NCBI GenBank assembly: GCA_963971285.1 | Contig: OZ020246.1 | Span: 24,278,494 to 24,342,493, forward strand | DNA length: 64,000 bases | Reading direction: 5' to 3' | DNA from: Astropecten irregularis | Lineage: Eukaryota; Echinodermata; Asteroidea; Paxillosida; Astropectinidae | In this document: positions 1-12,350 of the stretch, one piece after another | Layout: each line of letters opens with the position of its first letter | Numbering within the stretch: position 1 is the first letter of the stretch | The notes under the pieces: generated by a model | What the model saw: the letters and a program-made list of their open reading frames with translations, nothing else | Told to the model about the DNA's origin: nothing | Databases searched by the model: none | Program-made: the position numbers and the translations under genes

Positions 1-230
1 GGCCTTTCTCAAAGCTCGGCTCCAGCTTCCTCTCTGTTTTCATACGTTGAAAATATAGATTGTGGTACGCCATTGAAGGTGAAGCTCTGTTGTCCTTTTC
101 GAACCAGAGAATCTACTTCCTAACTGCAGCCAAAAAGCCTCTATTTTCATACCTGTAATTTTGAAATGGATTCACAAAATGGAGGCGGAGCGGGAACCTG
201 AACCTGAGCCGAGCTTTGAGAAAGGCCCCT
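1..230. mobile_element. Foldback MITE-like element, family A copy 1
   Basis: The left end reads GGCCTTTCTCAAAGCTCGGC and the right end is its reverse complement (GCCGAGCTTTGAGAAAGGCC). The interior has a block shared by all copies (TTTGGCTGCGGTT, then GTAGATTCTCTGG, then AACCACAACCTATA in reverse sense). The element starts at base 1, so a few terminal bases may be cut off. It has no coding capacity. Confidence 0.75.
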
Positions 231-650
231 GGTTTAACAGAAAGTTGACAAGAGGGTACTGACTGCGTGGTTCAGGGCAACCGTTAGCCCCTCGTAACAA
301 TTAGTCATGATAACAATCAAAAACTGGGTCTTTATATTCATGTGGACATCTTGCATTCTGACAGGCAATTATTAGTCCCACTAGTGAGGGGTTTACACAT
401 AAATTGACTTCTACAGTAAAGGTAGTGACACACTTAAACAAACGTTGAGTAGTCGTTGCCTGCACAAATTATGCTTCAAATGATTAAGTGAGGTAATTTA
501 TCAGAAGGTCAAGTGTTTAAGGATAATAAATTTGGCAATAAATATAAAAATGGTTATCACATATACAGTGTGTATCTTCAACGCTTCCAACTGAATCCTG
601 TAAGTGGTGGTAAAACGCTGCTGGTTCAATTAATTTTAGCCTTCGATAAA

Positions 651-780
651 GATCCTGCTATAGGATCGAAACAACGTGTCAGGCACTCCTTAAACTCAAA
701 GCATTTCAATGATAAATTGCGGGTCATTATTTTGACTGATGAGCAGTTTGCAGCAGTTCATTACTTGTATAAACTACTTG
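651..780. repeat. Dispersed repeat fragment, GATCCTGCTAGGATC family
   Basis: It contains GATCCTGCTATAGGATCGAAA followed by GTCAGGCACTCCT and a tail (GTCATTATTTTGACTG, GAGCAGTTTGCAGCAGTT). The same tail is seen at 4515-4555 and 28524-28560. This is a copy of a short dispersed element, and the small open frame across it is not a gene. Confidence 0.55.
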
Positions 781-950
781 GATAAATGAATAAATAAATG
801 GATTTGAAAAAAGAAGGGTTATAAATAAATAAATGAAATAAATATTTATGAGATTAGTCACAAAAGGCAATGAAATATTCTTTTGATTCATTCAGGTCCA
901 TAGGGTATAAACATGTCTGAGTTTGTTTTTTCTAAATGATTCACCGTTCT

Positions 951-1256
951 GGGCCTAATTTCATCAGGAATCTGTCACAGACTATTTTTGTGCTTATGGG
1001 CACTGCTACGCATGAAATCTATTGCAAGGAATATGTAAGCAAGACTTTCGATGCTTAAGCAGTTAGCGAACAATTTCTAGGCTAGGTTAACCTTGATTTT
1101 TTCTTCTAACACGCTGTCATGCGCATTCTGCAGAAAGGTTTTGCTTAGCGTAGCGAGAAAGAAAACTCTTCCATGAAATATGCTAATTCCGTAATTACTA
1201 ACAAAAATCTGCTATCGTAAGCGAAGAATAAGTACTTGCTTACGGTATTGGATTCC
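951..1256. mobile_element. Foldback element, CCGTAAGCA family copy 1
   Basis: It begins GGGCCTAATTTCATCAGG and ends with CTTACGGTATTGGATTCC. The interior (AGCAAGACTTTCG, GGCTAGGTTAACCTTGA, CATTCTGCAGAAAG) matches 20317-20582 in the opposite orientation. Confidence 0.55.
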
Positions 1257-1855
1257 AGTGCTTGAAGTGTTTTCTAATTTGTCATTTAATTTCCCAAGTC
1301 TAGCCTGGACATTTCTTGACTCGGCCAAAACTTGACTACATGTATGTGCCATATAGCTTGATCATGAGTACACTCTTCAGACTTGGGCAGAGTCGCCATC
1401 AATCTCAAGTGTATTAAAAGCTAAAGGTGCCTTGGCCACAAAAATCAGGCATGGATTTGAAATAGTAGGGTTATAAAAATAACACTTTTACGTATGTATA
1501 TGGGCAACTTCAGTTTACTGTAAGCAGGCCTACCAGTCAAACATGTATGCAATTTCACCTGGCAAATTGTGGATCAAGTTTGCATTTTGGCTTCTTCTTT
1601 TTGTCTAGATTATAGTTGATGTGTGAAGAATCTTCAGCTAATTTTGGGTATGAGTAAAAACTAAAATTATAATATGACCTGGAAAACAGTGGAACTTCAT
1701 TTTGAAAACTGTAGAGAAATAATAGATACACACTGACAGGTCAAGATTTTGTGTAAATAAACTGACATATTAAAATGACAACTTGGAACTGTACAGCATT
1801 TGACATGTAGAATATATACCCTTGACATTAAAAGCAAGCCAAATATTGTTCTTAC

Positions 1856-3199
1856 CTTGACCATGAGTAGACCCTTGGAAACAGCACGATCCTCATTTTG
1901 ACTCTCATCAAAGCACTCAAATGAAGCATCCAGGATCGGATACCTGCTTGCAAACAGCAGACCACTGTTCAGGAAGTGTCTGTTAATTCTCCAAGAGTCC
2001 ATGCCCACATCGTAGAGAATATGACTGAACCACAGGTGGAGTATCTTGATGAGCTTGTCGGTAGCTCTGCGCTCGAACACCTCCTGGAAGCAGATAAAGT
2101 CCAGACCGGCGGGGAAGTTGATGTTGACGGTGTGTTCAGACGGGGAGGGAAGATTCCCTTCACCCTGATGAGGTTTTTGCTGCTGCTGCTGGCCCAGAGA
2201 GCTCCCAGTGAACGTATGAGCCTTCAGCTCGGGGCAGGTTGTCCTGGGAAATTCTAATTCTACGCCGCAGTCTAAGTTTGGAGTAATGGTTGTGGGTAGG
2301 GATTCAGGCGTTGCTGGAATGTCTGAGATATCCTTTGGTACAATATCAGGCACAGAGATGACGCTAGCACGCTGATTGTTTCTCTCCTCGGGTTCCTCTT
2401 CTTGGAGTTCTTGTAGCATGTCTCCATTCGCTGGTGTGTCCGGAGTGACGGGAGTGTCGCCATTGCACTGGTAAGTTTCTTCCTGGTCTTCGCAATTTTC
2501 CCTGATTTTATCGGCGCTCTGGGTGAAGAAGGACGTCTCTTCTGGTCGGATGTTGGTGTAAGTTACGCAGGACACATCCGTATCGCTGATGTCTAACTGG
2601 TTCCCCTCTGCCATATTGAAAAGGTTCATTGGATTGGTGGTAGAGGCCGGTGGGTTGATGCTATATGTTTTCAGTTCACTGTCCGAGGGCGACTGAACGA
2701 AAATCCGAGGACTCGGTCTGACCTGGGAGTTGATGATGCGGCGGCCGAGATTGACCGCCCGCGTCTGAACGTTCCGCAAATTATTCATGCGTGACATGCA
2801 CTCGGGCATAAGGCAGGTGTCGATGACGGCTATTTTGAAGAAGTGTTTGGACGAGAGGTCCATCCAGATGCATTCATTGACGTTGACACGGCTGGGCGTG
2901 TCTGCATAGGAGTACATATAAGGGGCGCGGTCGCCGGCCAGACACATTCTTGCGATGAACCCAAACAAGGCAAACGGTGAGAGAATCACGACGAGGGCTA
3001 GACACACAGGGAAGGAGAAGATGAGAATGACGCAGCGCTCGTAGCACGGCGCATCCTCCTCGTTGCGAGATTCGTCCGATGTCCGTATCACCATGGAGAG
3101 AAGCTGGTTGACGGACCAAATCCAAGGTAGCATGAAGCCGTACGCCACCGAATACATTCTTGCCTTGTGTTTGCTTCGAAAGGCAGTCTTGTGCAACAT
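1856..3199 (-). CDS. SMPD3: Neutral sphingomyelinase 2-like, 5' coding exon (partial gene)
   Basis: This is the N-terminal 448 codons of a neutral sphingomyelinase 2-type enzyme, which hydrolyses sphingomyelin to ceramide and phosphocholine on the inner face of Golgi and plasma membrane. I start at the ATG at 3199 (MLHKTAF); the open frame extends a little further only through non-ATG codons. The exon ends at a donor (AAG|GTAAGA) at 1856/1855 in phase 0. Two hydrophobic membrane-associating segments (about residues 15-40 and 57-90) are followed by RAPYMYS and NVQTRAVNLGRRI blocks like the vertebrate protein. A long variable linker follows, then the start of the catalytic domain: FICFQEVFE with the metal-binding Glu at 373, LNSGLLFASRYPI, and D437...SK442, equivalent to the regulatory D-K switch. 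Residue order matches human SMPD3 closely. The remaining active site (Asp/Asn and Asp-His motifs) lies left of the window. The first metal-site Asn appears to be Asp here (VIDTCLMP). Confidence 0.92.
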
Positions 3200-3383
3200 G
3201 ATTAATTCCACGCTACTCCTCGCTAGAAACTTAAGGCCGACTGTTCCTGGGGTACGCTACGTCAAAGACACACATCTATCGGGAAAAAACTAACTGCACT
3301 TGCAAAATTAGTGATTCTCAAATGTGTAAGGCATTTCCACAAGTCAGTCACAATTGGACTGGACATTCTCCTTTTAAGACAAG

Positions 3384-3400
3384 GAGAGAGAGAGAGAGAG
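3384..3400. repeat. (GA)n microsatellite
   Basis: A run of alternating G and A lies about 190 bp upstream of the SMPD3-like start codon, probably in its 5'UTR or proximal promoter. Confidence 0.8.
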
Positions 3401-4424
3401 TCGTTAAGAAAATTTACCGATCTTGAACTTTTGCCGATCTTGAGTTTTTAGTGCTTCCGCCTCAGGCGAAGTTCTGGTACCTTGGAAATTTAAAACAGCC
3501 AAGAAATAAAACCCAGCAAACATTTTGACTCAATTGGAGTGACTCTTCCTCTGTTTTTTTGGCTCAAATGAAGCAGTTGCTGAGCAACCAACTGACAAAT
3601 GCGACTGTTAAACTACTCTTCTGAGCACCATCCCACATCGTCAGAAGTGTTCTGTAAACAATCGCCGGCCGGCTTCCGCAAAACCAAATTGCAGCCGTGT
3701 TGTTTGCCGTCAAATCCATCTGCACACGCCGTTCCCCGTGCTCCGTGCGACCGGTCTACGTGACATCCCAGCATCCCACGGTATTGGGTGATTTTTCATC
3801 ATGCTTTTCAATCAGTCGCGGCCCTGTTTACTAGTTCATTATCTGGATATGGGTGAATCATCCCTCTATCATTTCGGCGTACCATATCCAAGGCCAAATC
3901 ACGGGCAGTTCTCAACCCATCCTTGAGGCCAATCAATATCTTTTAAGAGGCCATGTGGCCTTCTGGCGATCGGATAAGACCAGTGTCATCTGCAGGTGAT
4001 ACAATCAAGCAGAGGACTTGGAGCTATCCCTCACTGGATTCTCCGCTGGCTGCCGTGGTCGGTACACGCATCCAAATCTGTAAAAATTAATAAGACTCGT
4101 GTTTTATTACAGAAAGAGGATCCTTGCAATATTGCGGGCAGATCAATGCACAGAAACAAATCAATGGTGGATGTAAAACATCTAGAGCCTTGTGCTTCTG
4201 AGACGTCTGATCAATATTTCTTAATTATAAATTTACCATGCAAAACAAGACAAAGCTTTTTTTTGAGAGGTCTTGTCCTTGTTGTACTTAAACGATGAAT
4301 TAAGCAATTCACATTTTTTCAGAGCAGTTCAAAATCATTTGTATTTCTCCTCTTTCCCCTTACTATTTGTACACATGATATGATAAGAGTTTTAGTATTG
4401 GGTCTTACATTTGTATCCTAACAG

Positions 4425-4505
4425 GATCTTTCTCAAAGGCAACTTTTGATCCTTGTAGGATCCTGCTAGGATCCAAATGTCAGGCCCTTCTAAACTCTGA
4501 GCATT
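4425..4505. repeat. GATCCTGCTAGGATC-family repeat
   Basis: It contains AGGATCTTTCTCAAAGG, then a short loop, then GGATCCTGCTAGGATCC and GTCAGGCCCTTCTAA. This is the same motif order as at 30160, 31918 and 14741. Confidence 0.6.
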
Positions 4506-6946
4506 ATGAAACTGAGGTCATTATTTTGGTTGGAGGGCAGTTTGCAGCAGTTAATTACTTGTCTTTTGTACAATAATCAAATATTTCTGTAAAAAAAAGG
4601 CACAACTTCCCAAGCTGTCCTCTCACGACAAATTTCTATCACATTAAAGAAGATAACAGAAAATAAAATTCAGAATAATGTGCAAAGTATCAACAATACA
4701 ACTGACTTTACAGTGACAACCGTTCGTCCTCATCAACATATTCGAGTCTGAATCCCAAGGCAGAACGAAAAGCCAGTAATGTTGGCCGAAAAAAAAAAAA
4801 TGGCAGAAGTCCATTTTCCAGGAGTCCGTGAAATCACATCACAGGATATTCCATGGCAATTGAAGTGCCATACAAGGGCACTTGACCTGAATACAAAACA
4901 AAAACCTGGACAGGCAAAGGTACTTTACAGCCCTACCTACCCTAGCATCTTGAAGACGACATAAAAAGGGCAAGTGACTTTTCTTTATGTAATTCCACTC
5001 GATGCAAACTAGTAATGGCACTTGTAACCTCCCTCTCCCCAACCCCAAGACGATAAGAGACATCAGATATATTATCGAGGCCAAAAGGGATAAGGAAATA
5101 TAATTCATTCTGTGTATGAAGGCTTAACGAGTCTAGGATATGAGGAGTACAAGCTAATACACATCTTACGTACTTCATAATCTAATCGTCCCAAATTTCG
5201 GAATGCTTTGCGGGAAATGAGACCCAAAATTACGACTGAGAAAACAGAAGATGCATTCAGTAGTCTACATGAGTGGAGAAAAAGTCACATGAATGCTAAC
5301 GTCAGATATCACTCCCCACTGAAATCAGCTCAAAAAAGAGCTCTCTGAGGGTACATGATACGCTAGGTTCTGCCTTCCTCTTTGCCGGTGGAAACCTGAG
5401 ACAATTCAGGAGATTTTAAAGGTTAAAAGGCAGTCAAATGTTGCCTTTCAAGAAGCTGTCCTGCCCAATGAGCTACCCACAGTCTTGTACAGAGCCACGT
5501 TTGCTAAATAATCAACTGGATTTCCTCTTTTTTCTCCCCTACAACTGGCTCCGAATTCCCGACGGAAAGCAAGACTGAAGAGAGAGAGAGTCGGAAAGCT
5601 CTATCTTTCATTTCCTTGTCTTACAGAATCCATGACAGATTGTTTGCTGTCAGCGACAAGGACCTACGTCATGTACACAGTGTAGTTGTTCCTGAATTTA
5701 TTACAATGAGACACAGCAACTACATGTACGTTATTCTAAATGATCATCTTAGGGCCAAATGAAATGTAAGCATCAATTTTTGAGATCATGGGCTAGGCTG
5801 CCCACCTTCAGCTCTGCAGAAACAAAAATCAGTCTGCAGAATCTTAGAGCAAGCTATTTAAATTTGTTTTTCTGCAACAGATCTTTTTCAGAATCACATC
5901 TCTGAATTTTCATGAATTTACTGGTGAAATTTCACGACATAAATCAATATTTCCAATATATTGATATTTAATTCAAGTGCAAAATATCATTTTTTTAACA
6001 AGGGTGCAAATTTGATTACAAAAAGGAATACAAGTGGTCAAATTTGCTTGTATTTTTTTGCAATTTGTAGCACAACTTAACCTATCAAATTATTCCCCTT
6101 CCGTGTGAATATTTATGATTTTATTACTGATAAACATTCAAAATTCTATCTGAATTTTATCCAGGCGTCTCGAAATATCATTATCATTAAATTTTGACAG
6201 CAATCTGCTAGCCTGAGACCAGGGTCACATTAACAACACTGAAAATTTTCAAAAAATTGGTTGCATCTAGCTACGCCCGCTTTAACAAAAAGGGTCGAGT
6301 AGGCTGGATTTACACTGTTTATAGTATATCCAATTCCCAGGTATTTATGGTTAATTTTCAAATTTGATAAAAATTTGAATCGAATCTTTAACTTAATACG
6401 AATTTGAAGGATCCTTCCCATTTTTTATCCTGAAAGTTCAAGTATTGACAAGTCATCTTTCCACTATGAGCCTTAGGCTGTCTTTCACATTATCCTTCTT
6501 TTTTCCTCGAGTTGAGAGGAAGAGCGTTAGACAATTTATGATAAAAGGCGTCTGAGAGGCCATGAGGGGTTAACGCACATTGCTGGATAAAAGGGCCTTC
6601 CATGCAATCTTCATTGCAGTTTTTCACTTACTTTTGGCAAATAAATACAATATTTTACAATTAGGGGTTTTTCTTTTTGCTTATTCTTTTTTCTTCTTCT
6701 CTTAATATTCAATCTTGATTTTCTTGTATCCCTTTATTGTAATATTTGGTTATTTCCGACTAATGTACAGTTCATATAGAGATGGGAAGACAACATAACA
6801 TAATGGACCGGTTTAAAGTTAAGTGAGGCCCTCAGGCAGGCTGAAAAAAGAGAAGGGTGGAGAAAAGTGGCTGCCCGATCATCTTTGGTGCCCCAATGGT
6901 CATCTAGACCAAGGGATAACTGAAGAAGATATATTTCAACTATAGT

Positions 6947-6968
6947 GAATTCAATTCAATTCAATTAT
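6947..6968. repeat. (AATTC)n simple repeat
   Basis: Tandem AATTC pentamers at a site of AT-rich sequence. Confidence 0.75.
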
Positions 6969-7080
6969 TCCTTTATTATCCATGAAATAGCGAGGGAGAT
7001 TTTCCCTACATTTATAATTTTCCAAGATTTTCATTGGAATGAATTTGAATGAATACAATGGTGAATATTTATGTTGCTAG

Positions 7081-7122
7081 TCTGTTTGTTTGTTGGGGTG
7101 TTTGTTTGTTTGTTTGTTTATA
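7081..7122. repeat. (TTTG)n simple repeat
   Basis: TTTG tetramers interrupted once by GGGGTG. Confidence 0.8.
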
Positions 7123-7978
7123 AAGGTAGTGTCCACTCTATCTGTAGCATTTGACTACAACATTGATTTACACACATTTGGCTACTGGCTTCAATACATC
7201 GACTCATCATGTGTGACGGTATACAAGTCACACTGTGGGTAATTTGGACATGGCCTTATAGTTATAGTTCCCATGTTATCAAATATTTCTTTTATAGCTT
7301 CCGCATGGATTCTTATGACTAAACTAAAATTGGAAAATTGTATTAGACAAAAGTGTTTTTGCAGTCTCCGCAGGAATGACATGTGTATGTGTGTTTATGT
7401 GCATTTACCAATTGCAGGAGGAAATTCATGCCAATTTTCTCCATTTGTAAATGTCCTCAAAGCCGCCAACTTGTCTCAATGCGGACTGCATTCCATCTGC
7501 GGCTCTGTTCACACCTACTATGTGTGTGCCCCTATTTGCATGCAATGCAACAAGTCCCTAATGCGGGGGAGGGGGGGGGGGAAGAGGGGGCCCCCGACCG
7601 TCGATGACGACATAATTCCCCATATCATTCTAAACCTCTATCAGTTCAACCCAAGCACTCATGGCGGGACACTTCATTGCTTCGGCTTATCATACGTGGT
7701 TAGTCAGTCGTACAATAATTGCGTCATAAGGCGGACGCAAGAGAAACAGTATTGAGAGCAATTGTACGATAGAAGCCAAAGACTCGATATGACTGGAAGA
7801 ATGCATCAATGTAGACTTGTAGACCAGTGTCACATCACATTGGTTCTTCAGTCTGTGTTTAAAGGCTTCAGCAGTTCCAGCGGTTCTGAGTGCATGGAAT
7901 CTTGATTCCAAAATAGGAACTGGAACCGATTTTGAGTAGAACCAGGTACCCACCATCGCCACGATTCCAAACCCCAAT

Positions 7979-8192
7979 GCCCGATTCTGAGGTAGTGAAG
8001 CCCGACTCTGAGATAGTGAAACCCGATTCCGGGATAGTGAAGCCCGATTCCGGGATAGTGAAGCCCGATTCCGGGATAGTGAAGCCCGATTCCAGGATAG
8101 TGAAGCCCCATTCCGGGAGAGTGAAGCCCGATTCACGGATAGGGAAGCCAGTTTCCTAGTTAATGAAGCCCGGTTCAGAGCAAGTGAAGCCC
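7979..8192. repeat. 21-bp tandem array, about 10 copies
   Basis: The unit is approximately AGTGAAGCCCGATTCCGGGAT. The central copies are nearly identical and both ends decay, which indicates unequal expansion from the middle. Because 21 is a multiple of three, both strands stay open (for example VKPDSGI on plus, SLSRNRA on minus). These frames are by-products of the repeat, not genes. Confidence 0.85.
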
Positions 8193-9105
8193 ACTTCCGA
8201 CTTTCAAAGATAATGAGGCCTGAGTCACCATGCGCAGATACACATTCACTTAATCACTTACTATGGGTTTTACTGATGCAATCAAAGTGACAAAAAAAAT
8301 GAAATGCCCACCATTTAGGAAATGGTTCAAAATGTAAAATTACACATCGCATGAGCCGAAACAATCACAAATTTACAACATTTGTCCCAAACACATCACG
8401 CCATTTGCTCATCTCAACTAAAATGACAGGACTACATAACAAATGATTTTCATGGCACTTTTTTTTCTCATGGCAAAGATGTACGTTTTTCATTTATAAA
8501 AACCTTGAATTCATTTTATTATACAGACACACAAACTGACCTTTATTCAACCATGTTTAATGGGTGATGCAACAAGAACACAAAAGCATTAAAATTGTAA
8601 ATATTCTATGTAGGTCTTTATCACGGAATGCTTTTGTAGTTCTAATACACACATTTTACGGTTTACCTCGAAAGCTAATTCAATTTAAAAAGCATGTTTC
8701 CATTATCCAATTCACTTCATGTTTTTTCACCAGTGAGAAATATTTAACCCTGCATGACAAATTTCTCCTTGGCTGACCTCAATATTTTAAGATGACTTAA
8801 GCTGATCCGCTGTAAACTGCAAAGTCCAAAACAATTAATCATAAAAGGTTTTCAAACCTCTTAGCAGTAGACTTGAATTTGGTATAAAGAATCCATAGTA
8901 TCTAGTGATCTAATTTCCATCAGCCCTTAAAAGAATTAAGTGATGACTTAAAATAAATGAATTTATAAACAACTGAAAAACAAATTTAAATTATAAAAAG
9001 TCAAGAAATGATTAAAAAGATTTCAATGAATTAATTTATTTTATCAATGAAATATCTATTAATTAATTTATTCACTTATTTTTTTGGCTTATCTTTGCTG
9101 GATTA

Positions 9106-9335
9106 GGGGCCTTTCAAAAAGCTCGGCTCCGGCTCAGGCTCCAGCTCCGCCTCCATTTCGTGAATCCATTTCAAAATTACAGGTATCAAAATAGAGACTT
9201 TTGGCTGTGGTTCGGAAGTAGATTCTCTGGTTTGAAAAGGAAAACAGAGCTTCAGCTTCAATGGCAAACCACAACCTATATTTTCAGTGTATGAAAACAG
9301 AGATGAAGCCGGAGTCGAGCTTTGAGAAAGTCCCC
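9106..9335. mobile_element. Foldback MITE-like element, family A copy 2
   Basis: Ends GGGGCCTTTCAAAAAGCTCGG and CGAGCTTTGAGAAAGTCCCC are inverted. The interior shares the TTTTGGCTGTGGTT / GTAGATTCTCTGG / CCACAACCTATATTTTCAG blocks with the other copies. About 230 bp. Confidence 0.8.
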
Positions 9336-10670
9336 AGGTTAAGTTTCATAATCGATGGATAATTGTACTTGTATAATGACTGAGGACACTCCCGATAAAT
9401 TGTTCCCTGTGAATTTAAAGTATTTGAAAATTGATATCATGTAGCTTTGCACTAACTGATGAGTCAACAACACCTCAAGCAAACAAAAGTCATGATTATT
9501 CATAAAATATTAATCAAATAATGTTGATATTATTATGCAAAATTGCAATTTCAAAGTCATTATCGAATCAAGATTCTTATTAAAACCATGACTCAAACAT
9601 GGATGGGGACTGAAACAAGTGAACAATTCAAAGAGATGGCTAATGCTGACACACGATTAGCCTAGAGGCAAAAAACCAAAAATGCTCAAACTTAAAATCA
9701 AACCCATCAAGCACGCTAAGGGTGCTAAGCCCCAAGATTAGCATAATGAATCTAATCGTCACTCCAAGATTTTCCCGAACTAATTCATTACCCCCCCCCC
9801 TCCCCTCTCACTGAGTATCATCGTGCCCCCTGGGTTGTTTGCAGAGGAGCAAAAAACCGTGTCTAAATGGCATTGTAACATCACACAAGAATGCACAGTT
9901 GGCCAATCAAGTGGCTCTCTCCTTCAGATGCCACGGACTTGATTTATTTTTCCAACTCAGACATTCGGGTGCCGGGAACTCTTATCGAGGACTGATCGTC
10001 ACTAATCTTCATCATGTTTCCAAAATGAGGAACTGAGGTTCACCAACTCCCGTAATTACATTCAGAGCACTCTTGTATCCTTCACCCGAGAACGAGAGAC
10101 ACCCCCACCCCCCTTGCCCTTTCAGAAGACTGTGAACTTTGTGTCCGTTACTTCGTTATTAAAAAAAGAAAACAAATTGCTAATTCAGCCAAGCTAGGAT
10201 AAATCTCTGAAAATCAGGTAATTAAACTCTGTTTTCTGAAGCTCAGAGGACAACAACACAAAGGAATCAATCGGGATGCGTCTGGAATTATTCAAAATTT
10301 CGTCGCCCTCCTTTCCTCGGATGCATCAGCAGCAAGGCAGGTTGTCACCAGTCTGAGCCTACATTCACCATCAATTCATTCCTTCTTTATCCAGGAAAGC
10401 CGGGTCTATGAATACATCACAAGAGCCCGAGCCCCTGGGGACTAAGTAAAAAGTCTTGAGTCAAGTTTTAATTTTTTACACTCGCGAGAAAAAATGAATA
10501 ACAAAGCAAGATGGTTTGATTTCTCTTATATCCTCCACTTTCCACCCACGCATGAGACTTGAATTCAAAAATACTTTCCACTTAGGAGCAAACCAAACAA
10601 AAGACAAACAAAACCAAAGATGACATACATTTTTGTATGGTATGTGCTAGATACATATGTACGGTGACAT

Positions 10671-10818
10671 AGGTTGATTTCACCAAACTCTTCGTAACTT
10701 ACTATCAATCGTAGGAATTTTGATGCATTGAAGCCCTACGTGGGATATGCCCCCTACGATGGGTTATCCTTCGTAATTCGAGTTACGATCAATCACAGGG
10801 CTTCCTGAAATCGGCCCC
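10671..10818. mobile_element. Foldback element, family C copy 1 (ATCGTAAC type)
   Basis: TTGATTTCACCAAACTC with CGTAACTTACTATCAATCG on the left is inverted relative to AGTTACGATCAATC...GAAATCGGCCCC on the right. About 150 bp, able to fold over its full length. Confidence 0.65.
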
Positions 10819-10910
10819 AGGTTTTTGTAGCAAGTGTTGTTTGTCCATGTTTGTGCAGGTTAGATCTATACATGGGTTTGATTGGACCAAAGTTGGTTGG
10901 GCGTGGCCTT

Positions 10911-10932
10911 TCTGATTGATTGATTGATTGAC
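10911..10932. repeat. (GATT)n simple repeat
   Basis: Five or so GATT tetramers. Confidence 0.8.
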
Positions 10933-11214
10933 AGGTACTTGGTCTAGTAACATTCCTATTGTAGCTCACACTGCCAGCCAAATTGCAAGAATGTTATGAT
11001 ATTAAAAGCATTAAAAATTCAAGCAGATGCTACCAAATACATAATAAAACATACAAATTTAGCCCCAGCCATTGTTACAAAGTTAGATACAATTGCTAAA
11101 GAAATTATTTTACCAACAGAAATAAAATTGTATGATTTGGCAGTAAAAAGGAAAGATTAATCTTAGATATTGTTGGGAAGTCAAAAGAAGTTGAACCAAA
11201 AGATGTGAGATCAT

Positions 11215-11323
11215 GGGGCCAATTTCATAAAGCTCTGTGACGTGTCGCATCTATGCAGTGAGTCCACAGAGAAAGGATGCGTCTTAACTCTGCGACGCGT
11301 CGTACGTTTTATGAAATCGGCCC
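11215..11323. mobile_element. Short foldback element with GACGCGTCG interior
   Basis: GGGGCCAATTTCATAAA on the left is inverted against TTTATGAAATCGGCCC on the right. The interior carries GTGACGTGTCGCAT and its diverged partner ATGCGTC...GCGACGCGTCG. It sits just left of two further foldbacks of other families. Confidence 0.65.
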
Positions 11324-11362
11324 ATGGACTGGTAACTTGACAGAACCATTTTAGTTAGACCA

Positions 11363-11512
11363 GGGGCTGATTTCACTAATGCTTTGTGATCATCGCTAAA
11401 GCCCAAATCAATCACTAAACATAACATTGCTACACAAAGTAGCGATCGATTTTCCATTTAGCGATGGATTTGGGCTTTAGTGATGATCGCAAAGCGTTAG
11501 TGAAATCGGCCC
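11363..11512. mobile_element. Foldback element, family D copy 1 (AAGCCCAAATCNATCGCTAAAC type)
   Basis: GGGGCTGATTTCACTAATGC with GATCATCGCTAAAGCCCAAAT on the left is inverted to ATTTGGGCTTTAGTGATGATC...GTTAGTGAAATCGGCCC on the right. Nearly perfect stem with a small loop around 11435. Confidence 0.75.
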
Positions 11513-11514
11513 AA

Positions 11515-11664
11515 GGGGTCGATTTCACAAAGTCCTACGATCGATCGTAACTCGTGTTATGAAGAATAACCCATCGTATCCTTTGTGAGGCTGTAATGCA
11601 TCACAAGTCCTGCGATTGATTCAGGTGTATAGTAAGTTACGATGAGTTTGGTGAAATCGATCCC
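11515..11664. mobile_element. Foldback element, family C copy 2
   Basis: GGGGTCGATTTCACAAAGTCC with ACGATCGATCGTAACTCG on the left; TTACGATGAGTTTGGTGAAATCGATCCC on the right. It is separated by two bases from the family D element on its left. Confidence 0.7.
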
Positions 11665-12037
11665 TGGCTAAATACATTGTAGGCTCTCTGTTTTATCTTT
11701 ATATTATAATCAGCAAAGAAATTCACAAGTACTCGGTATAAAGCCTGCTGATGTAATGTGCAGTTTTCCAACACACAGGCCCTTAATTCAATAACAAGCT
11801 TGAGAGGTAGCTTGGCATCTCCATTACAATATCCTTACACCACCTTGCACATAAATCACACCCCAACAGGTCTCAGCTAGAATTAAAGATGTCATATGTG
11901 ACATATGAAGAGGAAGTAATACTATAGCTCCATCAGTTCAGTCTTAATATATCAAACTGAACAGGGGGAGCACAACAAATCCAAGTACAATCTATCAATC
12001 AATTAGACCTAATCTTCACAGTGAAGCACCTGGGCAT

Positions 12038-12350
12038 CAGGCGCATCAGGGGGGGGCCTTTTGTCAAGTCGCCCCAAAAAATGGAATTTTGAAAAAAAGA
12101 AGAAAGAAATTGGAAAATACTGTCCTCTTTTCAGCTATTAAGTGTCAATTACATAAAAAACGTGTTGTGTAGGCTATAGGTGCATGTTTTTCTACTCCAA
12201 ATAAAACATAGCAGAAGCGACCGTTAGAAAAGGGTCTAGCCCCCAAAATATTGGGTATTCTAGCCCCAGATATTGGGTATTCTAGCCCCCCAAAAATAAT
12301 GGCTTTTCTAGCCCCCCAAATATATTGGCTCTAGAACCGCATCTGCTGGG
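12038..12350. mobile_element. Repeat family H copy 1 (TCTAGCCCCCAAA-rich)
   Basis: Several iterations of TATTGGGTATTCTAGCCCC end at CTCTAGAACCGCATCTGCTGG. A second copy is at 60174-60376, where the ends (CAGGCGCGGTTCT / AGAACCGCGCCTG) are cleanly inverted. Confidence 0.6.

Larger units (their letters stand above)
1..1855. other. Intron/flank 3' of the SMPD3-like exon; repeats only
   Basis: This stretch lies beyond the splice donor of the minus-strand SMPD3-like exon and so should be intron of that gene. It holds a foldback element at the left edge (1-230), a fragment of the GATCCTGCTAGGATC family (651-780) and a CCGTAAGCA-type foldback (951-1256). I looked on the minus strand for the next sphingomyelinase exon (the segment with the conserved CTHLHAP motif) and did not find it. 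The catalytic exons must lie left of the window. Confidence 0.6.

Noticed and set aside
1697-1855. Continuation of the SMPD3-like frame past the splice donor
   Set aside because: Similarity to the enzyme stops exactly at the AAG|GTAAGA donor, and the following 50 or so codons are hydrophobic/Cys-rich noise.
3200-3211. Upstream start for the SMPD3-like protein
   Set aside because: The first codon of the longer frame is GTG; the first ATG is at 3199 and matches the expected N-terminus.
7273-7755. 160-codon plus-strand frame
   Set aside because: It crosses G-rich low complexity, has no recognisable domain or splice support, and overlaps another equally weak frame.
7690-8136. Plus and minus frames with SLSRNRA / VKPDSGI repeats
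   Set aside because: They arise from the 21-bp array, whose unit is a multiple of three and stop-free on both strands.
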